From positions 1-17,503 of the forward strand of contig MU617262.1 of NCBI GenBank assembly GCA_025201705.1: a DNA stretch of 17,503 nucleotides, in the 5' to 3' direction. How positions within the stretch are numbered: the first letter of the stretch is position 1; each line of letters begins with the position of its first letter. The stretch comes from Dissophora ornata (Eukaryota > Mortierellomycota > Mortierellomycetes > Mortierellales > Mortierellaceae). Under the pieces are notes generated by a model that was not told the DNA's origin, did not search any database, and worked only from the letters and a program-made list of their open reading frames with translations. Shown here one piece after another: positions 1-10,082 of this stretch. Position numbers and translations under genes: made by a program.

Positions 1-93
1 GACTATATGCGGGCTACGGTGGCAGCTGTTGAGAATGCGTGCCGCGACCTGAAGGGAGTGAATGAGATTGGTGCTGGGCGTCGCTGTCAATGA
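1..93 (+). CDS. Possible 3' end of an unidentified gene (partial, cut by window edge)
   Basis: Frame 1 is open from the first base to a TGA at 91-93, giving about 30 residues with a soluble-looking composition and no low complexity (it includes Asp-Tyr-Met-Arg at the start and ends Arg-Arg-Cys-Gln). I do not recognise a family. No AATAAA is visible soon after the stop. An open stretch this short could be chance, so this is only a suggestion that a plus-strand gene enters from the left. Confidence 0.25.
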   Translation, partial: DYMRATVAAVENACRDLKGVNEIGAGRRCQ

Positions 94-1223
94 TTCTTGA
101 GAATTGAAGTAGAATCTGTATTTCCAAGTAAAATGATCACTTCCAAATAGGGGAATAGGGCCAGGTTTGCGCTGCTTTCGAAGTAAATTCATGGCGCCTT
201 GTCGACACAGGAATTTAGGAAGGAAGGTTAATGGTCTCAGCTTTAAATCCCCTGCGCCACATTTTCGATGCACGATACGCGATTGTCAACGCTTTCTTGG
301 CAGCGTGCTATTTTTATCGCGATTAAGCGCGATTGTAGTGCTTTCATCCCGTTCACTCACTCATCAATTCATTGGCAGCTGGTTAGTAGCTGACCCGGTT
401 ATCCAGGTGAACAGGAAACCTTTCCAATGAGTGATTTTGAGAGCTGCATGCATGGCGATGTGGGATCTTGGGCAGAAGAAAGAAGTATTTTTAGTGCTTG
501 AGGAAGCTCCATCGTACTCGGTCATCTACAAACTCGTTGTAGTCGTGATGAATTTAATACGTAGATCACTACTTCACGCAATTTGCAAGAATTCAATATA
601 TTAGTCAGTCAATCCCTACCGATGTAAATACCTGGCATGAAATGCACATGTCAGTGCTTTGTGCCATCGTATTTCCATGAAACATGAGTATAAACGCTGT
701 GATGCGGATTGAGACTCCGAAGTAGCCCATGGGGATTAATGAATTGTGAGCATATGGTCCTTCGCTTGGCCATCTTTTATATTAAGGTCTCTTGTGCTAT
801 AAATATGTTCGCACGTAATGTACTCCGCGTCTTGTACCGCAGCGACGACGCGACGGTTGGGGCATGTGCAAATATACCCTTTGTGCACAGACACTTTAAA
901 CCCAATTCCTGTATTGTGCTTTTTTTCGGAAACATTCTACTGCGTCTGGCATACATGACAGGTGTGCGGTACAGTACATGAAATAAGTTAGACTGGATAC
1001 TGAGTTTCAGCACCAGTCGGAGAAGGAATAGACATCCCATGCTGGTACCATTGAACTACAACTGTGCATGTTAAGAAGGGAGGTCTTAATATTGAGCACA
1101 TCGCTTTGACTGTGAGCGATCTGACAAGTCGAAACTCCATCCTTCCAACTTAAAAATGCGGCGATTCTCCTCGAGGGAAACGCATCAATTTCTTTCACAC
1201 CTCGTCCTACACCATATACCAAC
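94..1223. other. Intergenic region upstream of the first membrane-protein gene
   Basis: No reading frame here looks like a real gene: the open stretches are short, overlap on both strands and show no recognisable motif. The region is moderately AT-rich. It contains three copies of CGCGATT close together (278-284, 318-324, 328-334). The last bases before the ATG at 1224 are pyrimidine- and A/C-rich, as expected of a fungal 5' leader. I see no tRNA, transposon end or clear TATA box. Confidence 0.5.
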
Positions 1224-2873
1224 ATGTTTCTGGCCACTCCTGTGTTCATTATGCACTCCATCCTTACTATCTGGCAATTCGTAATGGTCCGCGCCATTAA
1301 GTCCTGTCTCGCGATCTACTCCAAATTCGGCGGCGATTATGCAAACAGCGTCCGATGGACTCACCAAGGCGGATACTGCGAGATGGCCATGGCTCTTTTC
1401 CAATCGCGTAAGAAGGTGCCGACTTCAGCCGATGTCGCCATGATAGTCACGATTATTGCCAGTTTTGCAGCAAGTATTGCCAGCAAGGGCGTCACGCCCC
1501 TCATAAATCCATCAGAGGGATTATATAACGGCACCTTCGCTATGATAAGCACCCCATACTTCTTTACGCCATTCGGATGGACAGCGTTTGACGACTGGTC
1601 TACTTCTATCCAATCTGGAGCCGATACTATTGAGGCTATGGTTTCGTTACTAAGCGACACTAAGATCATCCGTAATGCAACTGCCGGACGAGTCTACACA
1701 CCACGGCCATTCCAATACGAGGTCGGATGCAATCGAGTGAATCTGGATCTAGTCTTTCCTAATGAAGTAGGACCTACCTTGCTCAACAACGGCTGTTATA
1801 ATTTCACCCTCCTGATCGACATTCCATTCGATGTCAATGCTTCAAGTGCCGCAGTCACGAGTGTCACCAACGGTCGATGGAGCATTTCCGTTCCGGCGAC
1901 AACTACTCCCGACTCCTTTCTCGAAATAATATCTGGAGTTATTAGCGATCTCTGTGAGGTGGTTGATGATGCGTCCGCAATCTCGTCAGATCTTTGGAAT
2001 GGATTGACGTCCGTTCCTAAAACACTTACTACAAAGTGCGTGAGTACAGCAGCAGAGATCTTCGCCATGTCCGCGTCATCAACCCGGTTTTCGTCGTCGT
2101 CGATTCAGCAGTTCCACAATGCCTCGGCTGCCGTTTTTGGGGAAAGCGATGAGCTGCTTCAAGCCATGGAGATCGCTATCAACAACGCCACGTTCACATC
2201 ATCCTCTCTCTTGCTTTCGGAGATCAGGCTTGTAGACACCAGCATTGACGTCCTTTCATGCTACTCAGGCAACTCCTCGGTAACTGAGAGGGTCCAACTG
2301 ATGTGCTTATACACCAACACCAATATCATTATGACAAAGCCTCAAGAAATCAATCCTATCATATCAGAGGCTCGTGCAGGCAGACCATTTAATGTGTCAA
2401 TCATGAACACAATGGTAACAATCGATCACATCCCAACTATTGTTAATGGAATCCGACAACCGGTCCCTCTCTCCACACTGAGGAACGCTTCGATTGCTGC
2501 GTCGCAGTACTTTGCATCCATGGGGCAAAACCTATATTTCGATTGGGACACTGTCGAAATGTATGCCTTGTACGATACCATGGACAGGAAGAATGGTTTC
2601 GAGGTCCCCCGCTGGCTTTCCATCTGCATATCCGCCAGCATTGCCATTTGTACTTTCTTGTGGAGAGCGACGGAGTTTTTTCTGGATGGTGCTTACAAAC
2701 GCTCGCTATACAAGGACATCTCCAAGAGGATAGCTCGCACTCTAAACCGCAAGGCCCCCATGCTGATGCGCTTCAGCGCGCCTCTCAAGGATTTCGAAGG
2801 ATTCCCGCTCATATCGGGCGAGAGGCAGACTGGTCGGGACACCAATTCATCCAAGATAACTTTGATAGACTAG
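1224..2873 (+). CDS. Unrecognised three-pass membrane protein with Cys-containing ectodomain, tandem copy 1
   Basis: An uninterrupted 549-codon frame with no intron needed. I do not recognise the family. Hydrophobic segments lie at about residues 7-31, 71-88 and 466-485. The loop between the first two is basic (Arg44, Arg62, Lys63, Lys64) and so probably cytosolic. This places residues ~90-460 outside the cell or in a lumen and the C-terminus in the cytosol. The ectodomain has many N-glycosylation sequons (for example NGT, NAT, NFT, NAS, NSS, NVS) and six cysteines (169, 191, 244, 272, 346, 361) that all match the neighbouring paralog. Other shared blocks are an IYSK-x-GG motif after segment 1, VTIIAS in segment 2, GRWSI, a GQN-x-Y-x-DWD block just before segment 3 and APMLMR in the tail. 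A surface receptor, adhesion or recognition role is inference only. The ATG at 1224 aligns with the paralog's start. Confidence 0.8.
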   Translation: MFLATPVFIMHSILTIWQFVMVRAIKSCLAIYSKFGGDYANSVRWTHQGGYCEMAMALFQSRKKVPTSADVAMIVTIIASFAASIASKGVTPLINPSEGLYNGTFAMISTPYFFTPFGWTAFDDWSTSIQSGADTIEAMVSLLSDTKIIRNATAGRVYTPRPFQYEVGCNRVNLDLVFPNEVGPTLLNNGCYNFTLLIDIPFDVNASSAAVTSVTNGRWSISVPATTTPDSFLEIISGVISDLCEVVDDASAISSDLWNGLTSVPKTLTTKCVSTAAEIFAMSASSTRFSSSSIQQFHNASAAVFGESDELLQAMEIAINNATFTSSSLLLSEIRLVDTSIDVLSCYSGNSSVTERVQLMCLYTNTNIIMTKPQEINPIISEARAGRPFNVSIMNTMVTIDHIPTIVNGIRQPVPLSTLRNASIAASQYFASMGQNLYFDWDTVEMYALYDTMDRKNGFEVPRWLSICISASIAICTFLWRATEFFLDGAYKRSLYKDISKRIARTLNRKAPMLMRFSAPLKDFEGFPLISGERQTGRDTNSSKITLID

Positions 2874-2914
2874 CAGAATAATTTCCTTTTCAACAGAGAC
2901 GTTTTTTTACATAG

Positions 2915-2920
2915 AATAAA
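2915..2920 (+). terminator. Poly(A) signal AATAAA, membrane-protein copy 1
   Basis: A canonical AATAAA lies about 40 bases after the stop codon of the gene ending at 2873, followed by T-rich sequence. Position and motif suit a 3'-end processing signal. Confidence 0.6.
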
Positions 2921-3737
2921 GGTCATAGTTTTTAATCGCAGTCATATTTTTTGCCTGGCGTGTATTTTGGCTCACCCTTTTCCGTCACAACCAATCGATG
3001 AGTCCGCCGTTGTTGCAACTTCTTCCCATTCCACTGCGAGGTTGTACATGCGTATGTGCGAATAACGCTCAAAAATTCGATATATACCTACATCAATGCT
3101 CAAATATATGATTGGAAGATCATGATATTCATCAACAGCTGCTTGTCGAGTATCAATACATGAGTACGGTTCTGCTGTGCTTTGTTTATTTTCATCAAAT
3201 AAATTGTTGGCTAGCTCGATAAACATCGAAAACCCGTGTCTGCGAACTAAAATGCACTGTCCCATCTTATAGTAGCTTATTGAGCTTCGTCAAATAGTCG
3301 CTGACAAAGATATATTGCAGCACTGTGTATCATGTACCCTGGCACATTTGTGCATTGTCCAAGATAGCAGTGGCGATGCCAATAATATTGGGGATTTTTT
3401 TATTGTGCACCCATGTAGATTAAGGAACATGAAGGGCTAAACAAAGATGCCGGAATTATAAAATTAAACTGGCACTTACGCGTTCCATGTACTCTTGAGA
3501 ATGCGGTATAGTGTATCTAGAGAAATACAGATGTCCATGCCAACAAACAGTGAAACACACATGGCGACAAAAGCCGCTGAACAAATCAGTGGATGTGCGA
3601 GTACAGCGAGTATACATGAGGAACCCTTGTGAGCAGGGCGAAGCTGCCCTTCGCTCCATTTAAAGGTGCCGTGGTTCGCATTCAGAAAAGGACATCAACA
3701 CCGTTCTCTTCATACTCTACATACATCATAGGCCATT
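2921..3737. other. Spacer between the tandem paralogs; promoter of copy 2
   Basis: No convincing coding frame. The sequence is AT-rich. A short inverted repeat, GCGAAG with CTTCGC across a 5-base loop, sits near 3638-3655, and a TTTAAA stretch at about 3659-3664 is a possible TATA-like element roughly 75 bases before the ATG. I found no third or degenerate paralog copy and no mobile-element ends here. Confidence 0.45.
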
Positions 3738-5534
3738 ATGTTTCTCCACTGGAGTTTTTTCACCCTCACCATAGGTTTGACTGTTTTCCGGCTCCTACTA
3801 GTCAGTGCCGTCAATGCGGCTCTTGCAATTTACTCAAAGCTCGGTGGCGAATATGCACACAGCATCCGATGGGCCCGCCAAGGGGGGGTTCAATTGATGG
3901 TCACAGCTCTCTACAACTCCCGTAAACACCTGCGACGGTCAACCACGTTCGCCATGGTTGTCACGATTATTGCGAGTCTTACAGCAAGCTTTGCGGACAA
4001 AGGAGCTGCATTAGCTATCCATCCATTTTCGCGACCCACCAATGCGTCATATACCGTTGCGGTCACGACCCAGTTCTCTCTCATCGGCTCTCGTCATGTA
4101 TTCAGCGGATGGTCTACCGCAATGCCATATGGGGCCAACATTACCGAGGCTATGTCGTCATTTATCAGCAATGCCAAGAATATACCCGACGCCGTTGACG
4201 GACGATTGTACACGCCCAGAACCTCCAAATATGAGGTCGCATGCGACCGTATGGACCTCTACTTGTTTAGCGGCATAAAGACTGGCATCTCCTTACCCAA
4301 TGGCGGCTGCACATCCGCAGTATTGAAATTCTTGGGAATCTTTAGCGTCAATACGACGGCTGCCCAAGTCTTCAACGTGTCCAGTGGTCGATGGAGCATC
4401 GCAATGCCGGGAATATCTACGATGCCTGTGACCGAAATTTCTGTCTCGGCCGCCATTGCTTTGGACGACGAACCATGCGGAACGGCTGATCTCGTGGATT
4501 CTTTATCCAGTGTCACAGGATTGGGGCTAACGTCTACTCCAAGAACAAGCACTGTCAAATGCGTCCTCCAGAATGGAGAATTGAGGGTCCTGTCGACATC
4601 AGCTGTTCGGTTCATGGTACCAAACGTGACATTGTTCCGCGACGTTTCAAATTCCGTATTCGAAGAGTACGACGATCTTCTCCAGGCTATGGAGTTTTCC
4701 ATCAACAATGCGACCTTCCAGTCGAATTCCACCTTCTTTATGGAAGTCAAAACTAGCAACGCTACAATCGATGCAGTGGGGTGCTTTTCCACGAAGGACT
4801 TGAGACAACAGGCGACATATTTGACGTGCATTTATTCGACCACCAACACCTTCACAACAAACCAGCAGACGATCAACCCTCTCATCACAGCCGCTCGCGG
4901 ACAATCTCTACCGCCGCCTGCCAACTTTAGCACGTCCATGACAATCAGACACCTCCCCCTTTCCTACAATCGAATGGCACGGCCGTTATCCATCTCCGCG
5001 TTGAGGAGAGCCACCGCCAATGCCACACACTACCTTGCCTCCCTGGGACAAAACTTTTATACCGACTGGGATGCTGCCAAGCTCTACGTGATATACGATA
5101 CCACCGACCTCGAACAAGGCTTCGAGATACCAAGGGGACTTTTTATCACCATGGCCGTGCTCGCGGCCGCAAGCCTATTATTATGGTTCTTCACCGGACT
5201 CCTGTTAGGCAATCTCTATACAGGTACGCTCTACAGGGTCATTGCAGCCGAAATCGCGGTTCGGACGGAGAACTCGGCCCCGATGCTCATGCGGTCGAAG
5301 GTTAACCCGGTCGAATTTGAGGGATACCTGCTTATACCAGACGATGGTCTTCACGAACTGGACAATATCAGTAACAACGATGACAACGACAACGACAAGA
5401 ACGATGACAACGATAACGACAAGAACGATGACACCGGCAACGGCAACGACGAAGATAAAAACAACGACCGCAACGACAACAGCAACAATCACAGCAACAA
5501 GACCCCCCTTCCTGAATCATTGAAGCGCGACTGA
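3738..5534 (+). CDS. Unrecognised three-pass membrane protein with Cys-containing ectodomain, tandem copy 2, Asn/Asp-rich tail
   Basis: An uninterrupted 598-codon frame, collinear with the gene at 1224-2873 from the first residue. The first ~50 residues align without gaps, and the six ectodomain cysteines (169, 191, 247, 275, 349, 364) keep the same spacing apart from a 3-residue insertion between the second and third. Membrane segments are at about 5-25, 71-88 and 468-490. Sequons such as NTT, NVS, NVT, NAT and NST lie in the ectodomain. The shared GQN-x-Y-x-DWD, IPR and APMLMR blocks are present. Unlike copy 1, the cytosolic tail continues after the FEG block (~residue 528) into a run rich in Asn, Asp and Lys containing two copies of an 8-residue unit. 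Function is unknown; the pair looks like a local duplication followed by long divergence. Confidence 0.8.
   Translation: MFLHWSFFTLTIGLTVFRLLLVSAVNAALAIYSKLGGEYAHSIRWARQGGVQLMVTALYNSRKHLRRSTTFAMVVTIIASLTASFADKGAALAIHPFSRPTNASYTVAVTTQFSLIGSRHVFSGWSTAMPYGANITEAMSSFISNAKNIPDAVDGRLYTPRTSKYEVACDRMDLYLFSGIKTGISLPNGGCTSAVLKFLGIFSVNTTAAQVFNVSSGRWSIAMPGISTMPVTEISVSAAIALDDEPCGTADLVDSLSSVTGLGLTSTPRTSTVKCVLQNGELRVLSTSAVRFMVPNVTLFRDVSNSVFEEYDDLLQAMEFSINNATFQSNSTFFMEVKTSNATIDAVGCFSTKDLRQQATYLTCIYSTTNTFTTNQQTINPLITAARGQSLPPPANFSTSMTIRHLPLSYNRMARPLSISALRRATANATHYLASLGQNFYTDWDAAKLYVIYDTTDLEQGFEIPRGLFITMAVLAAASLLLWFFTGLLLGNLYTGTLYRVIAAEIAVRTENSAPMLMRSKVNPVEFEGYLLIPDDGLHELDNISNNDDNDNDKNDDNDNDKNDDTGNGNDEDKNNDRNDNSNNHSNKTPLPESLKRD
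5361..5495 (+). repeat. In-frame GAY/AAC minisatellite encoding the Asn/Asp tail
   Basis: The DNA is dominated by GAC, AAC, GAT and AAG codons. Two adjacent 24-base units at 5379-5402 and 5403-5426 differ by one base and each encode Asp-Asp-Asn-Asp-Asn-Asp-Lys-Asn. Degenerate units continue to about 5495. The repeat keeps the reading frame of copy 2 and has no counterpart in copy 1. Confidence 0.8.
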
Positions 5535-5539
5535 ATAAA
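5534..5539 (+). terminator. Poly(A) signal AATAAA overlapping the stop codon of copy 2
   Basis: The last base of the TGA stop (5532-5534) is the first base of AATAAA. If used, it would give a very short 3' untranslated region; T-rich sequence follows at about 5562-5570. Confidence 0.4.
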
Positions 5540-5878
5540 TAGAATATGTGAGCATCAATATCGTTTTTTTTGATTCTTGTGGACATTGACGATCGCTGCC
5601 AAGAGCTACAGCCTGTGCGTCACGTCCTCAAACGATTGTCTTAGCCGTAGAACTTTATGAATACCAGTGGAAGAATTGACATGGCCCTGTAGAATACTAG
5701 CATTGCTCTGCTTTCACTGTTAACACTGTTGATCAAAAAATGCTTTTTATTTTAAAAAAAGAAAATATACAAAGAGTAAGTCTAGAATATGCAAGAAAAT
5801 GCTGAGGCTGTGGAGACAGGGAATGAAAGGAAACCAAAAGTGAGGCAGCAAAATATAACGCATCCTGAGGGTGGGGGG
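5540..5878. other. Convergent intergenic region
   Basis: This lies between the 3' ends of membrane-protein copy 2 (plus) and RIO2 (minus). It is AT-rich with T and A tracts near 5735-5765 and holds the RIO2 poly(A) signal. No gene is seen. Confidence 0.5.
5746..5751 (-). terminator. Poly(A) signal AATAAA for RIO2
   Basis: TTTATT on the plus strand reads AATAAA on the minus strand, about 130 bases after the RIO2 stop codon. Confidence 0.5.
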
Positions 5879-7858
<1,980 letters not shown>

Positions 7859-8124
7859 TGTTCAAAAGGGGATAGGTGTTGGGGAAGTGATGTGCGTTGA
7901 ATGTGTTGTTGATGAATGCCGCAGAAAGTCGATGGTGTTCACCCAGGTGGTCAAAAAAAGAAAAAAAAAGAAGCGTTGTTTTGAAGTGGCTGATCACACT
8001 GGGTGACTGTTCTCAACTCCATTCAATTTGTGTGCGTGCCTGCGCACAAGCCAATGACACTTCAACGTTCCACCAACATCGCTCATATCTCCCTAGCCCC
8101 GACCCCGTACAACACAGGAGCACC
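7859..8124. promoter_or_regulatory. Shared divergent promoter of RIO2 and DPH1
   Basis: Only 266 bases separate the two start codons, which point away from each other, so both core promoters must lie here or overlap the genes. A poly(dA) tract broken by G (about 7951-7971) could act as a nucleosome-excluding element. A CCAAT box at 8051-8055 sits 70 bases before the DPH1 ATG. The part nearest DPH1 is C/A-rich like a fungal 5' leader. I see no clear TATA box. Confidence 0.6.
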
Positions 8125-9935
8125 ATGGACTCAGTATCAAACACACCCGTCAATAGTCAAGAAGAGGCGCAGGCACCAGAGCTCACTGCCTCTGGAAAGC
8201 CCAAGAAGCGATTCGTTGGCAAGGCCAGGAAGCAACAGATGGCAACAGATGGCACTTCGGACCCGACGATTGAAGATTCAGCCGTCGCAATCAGGGATGG
8301 TAATGACAAAACACTGAGCCCCACATTCAGCCCCCAAAAGCATACACCAGGAGAAGTGCTCGTAGCTGTATCTAATTCCTTCTCTCTCAACATTTTACAG
8401 CATCAAAGACCACAGGATCCAGCGGCAGACCGAGAGTTGCCAACCAGGTACCTGACGAGATCCTGAACGACTCCAAGCTCAACTTGGCAATCGAGCAACT
8501 CCCAGCAAACTACAGCTTTGAGATCCACAAGACTGTCTGGAGTGTACGCAAGGCAGGAGCTAAGAAAGGTAACAACGGGTTAGCGGTCCCCCAAGATGAA
8601 TAATTTCACGCCATTATACATTCAACTGATCCCGCGCTCTTCGTTCTTCAATAGTTGCGCTTCAGTTCCCAGAGGGCTTATTGATCTTTGCATGCACAAT
8701 TTCGGATATTTTGGAAAAGTTTTGTGGCGTCGAGACCTTGGTCATGGGAGACGTTACCTACGGAGCGTGCTGTATCGACGATTTTACTGCAGTGGCATTG
8801 GGATGCGACTTTATGGTTCATTATGGTCACAGCTGTCTTGGTAGGCGATACGATTACTTTTCTGTAGTCATGTCTGGGTCTCGATCGGTGTCGCCGTGCC
8901 ATGTCGATAACAGTTTTCTTCGTGTCCATTCAAATGAATTCTCCGCGGTTAGTGCCCGTGGACGTGACGACAATCAAAACACTCTACGTCTTTGTGGATA
9001 TCGGGATCGACGTTCAGCACTTCATCGCCACCGTTCGCAAAAACTTTGAGCGTGGCTCGAAACTCGTCCTTGTTGGTGTCATTCAGTTTGTCCAGGCGAT
9101 TCAGTCCGCACGTCGTGAACTCGAGATAGACTATGTCCTCAACGCACCACAAGCAAAACCTCTTTCGCCAGCCGAGATTCTCGGATGTACATCGCCACAA
9201 CTGCCCAAGGATGAGGATGCCCTGGTCTTTTTGGGCGATGGAAGGTTTCATTTAGAGTCCATTATGATCCATAACCCGGATCTTCCAGCATTCAGATATG
9301 ATCCTTATAGCAAGAAGTTTACGAGGGAAAGATATGATCATGCGGATATGCATTCGTTGAGGAAACATGCGATTGAGACAGCCAAGAAGGCCAAGCGCTT
9401 CGGATTGATTCTTGGAACTTTGGGACGACAGGGAAGCACATCGATTCTCGAGGTAATGCACCTATATATATTTTTTCCTTGCTCATCCCTGCAGTTGTTT
9501 ATTGTATATGCTCATGCTCCATTATTCTCGTTGATTCAGCACATGGAGTTGAAACTGAAGGAGCGTGGTTGCGACTATACCATTATTCTCTTGTCAGAGA
9601 TCTTTCCTGGGAAGCTGGCAATGTTCGAAGACATGGACGCGTTTATTCAGATTGCTTGCCCGCGCCTATCGATCGATTGGGGGTACGCATTTGCAAAGCC
9701 CTTATTGACGCCGTACGAAGCTTCAGTCGTATTTGAGTCGGTCGCATGGCAAGACGTATATCCTATGGACTTTTATTCGAACGATTCTTTGGGCCCTTGG
9801 ACCGTCAATCATGGAAAAAACATCCGAAAGAAACCAGAAGGGGGTGCGAAGACCTTGAAGTCAAAGACGAAAACACAGGAACCCTCTGAGCCAGCACCAG
9901 AATCAGTAGCAACAAGCGAGCCAACACTAGCATAA
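8125..9935 (+). CDS. DPH1: 2-(3-amino-3-carboxypropyl)histidine synthase subunit 1, diphthamide synthesis
   Basis: Five exons: 8125-8299, 8401-8568, 8655-8840, 8953-9452 and 9540-9935, giving 474 residues. The first three introns interrupt codons after base 1; the fourth falls between codons. The ATG at 8125 has a good context (CACCATGG). A variable Lys-rich N-terminus precedes the conserved part, which starts near residue 75. The three cysteines expected to bind the 4Fe-4S cluster are visible: Cys153 (YGAC), Cys255 (LGCTSP) and Cys383 ([10 protein letters not shown]), with spacing as I remember it from characterised Dph1/Dph2 proteins. In this family Dph1 with Dph2 uses S-adenosylmethionine non-canonically to transfer a 3-amino-3-carboxypropyl group to a histidine of elongation factor 2. 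The LGCTSP and PRLSIDWG motifs favour DPH1 over DPH2. The last ~50 residues are Lys/Pro/Glu-rich and probably disordered. Confidence 0.93.
9453..9539 (+). other. In-frame, stop-free intron 4 of DPH1
   Basis: The donor is GAG|GTAATG and the acceptor GATTCAG|CAC. The intron is 87 bases long, a multiple of three, and contains no stop in the gene's frame. Retention would add 29 mostly hydrophobic residues between Leu-Glu and His-Met-Glu in a conserved domain. The splice signals and the good fit of the joined sequence to the family make it an intron, but a simple gene finder could read through it. Confidence 0.75.
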
Positions 9936-9940
9936 AGATA

Positions 9941-9946
9941 ATTAAA
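9941..9946 (+). terminator. Variant poly(A) signal ATTAAA for DPH1
   Basis: ATTAAA is the nearest poly(A)-like hexamer after the DPH1 stop. It lies 5 bases downstream, in a 147-base gap before the next start codon. The true site could lie further on. Confidence 0.3.
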
Positions 9947-9953
9947 CACACGT

Positions 9954-9959
9954 CACGTG
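9954..9959. promoter_or_regulatory. CACGTG E-box in the Yip1-family gene promoter
   Basis: A palindromic CACGTG, within GTCACGTGG, lies 124 bases before the ATG at 10083. This is the core site of bHLH factors such as Cbf1/Pho4 in yeasts. A single hexamer can occur by chance; the short intergenic position makes a role plausible. Confidence 0.35.
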
Positions 9960-10082
9960 GCGGTGGAATCAAAGCCAAGACCATCGCCCTTTGCACCTTA
10001 TTTTTGCATTCTTCCTGTCCCTGCACAAGGTCATAGTCCCAGCATCACTTTTATTCTCAACAGTACAAAACATCGAACCAAA

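Noticed and set aside
709..1297. Several overlapping short frames on both strands before the first gene
   Set aside because: They overlap each other, have no recognisable motif, no splice-linked partner and no coding character; they look like chance.
4259..4831. Minus-strand 190-codon frame inside membrane-protein copy 2
   Set aside because: It is antisense to a conserved paralogous coding region and its product resembles nothing; copy 1 does not keep a matching frame.
5205..5492. Minus-strand frame of 95 codons with a very hydrophobic Val/Ile run
   Set aside because: It is the antisense shadow of the GAC/AAC repeat in membrane-protein copy 2. Asp and Asn codons read backwards give Val and Ile, and the plus-strand frame is far better supported.
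7897..8124. In-frame 5' extension of DPH1 by 76 codons
   Set aside because: The frame is open but passes through the poly(dA) promoter tract, has no conserved motif, and the ATG at 8125 has a good start context. It also lies in the shared promoter with RIO2.
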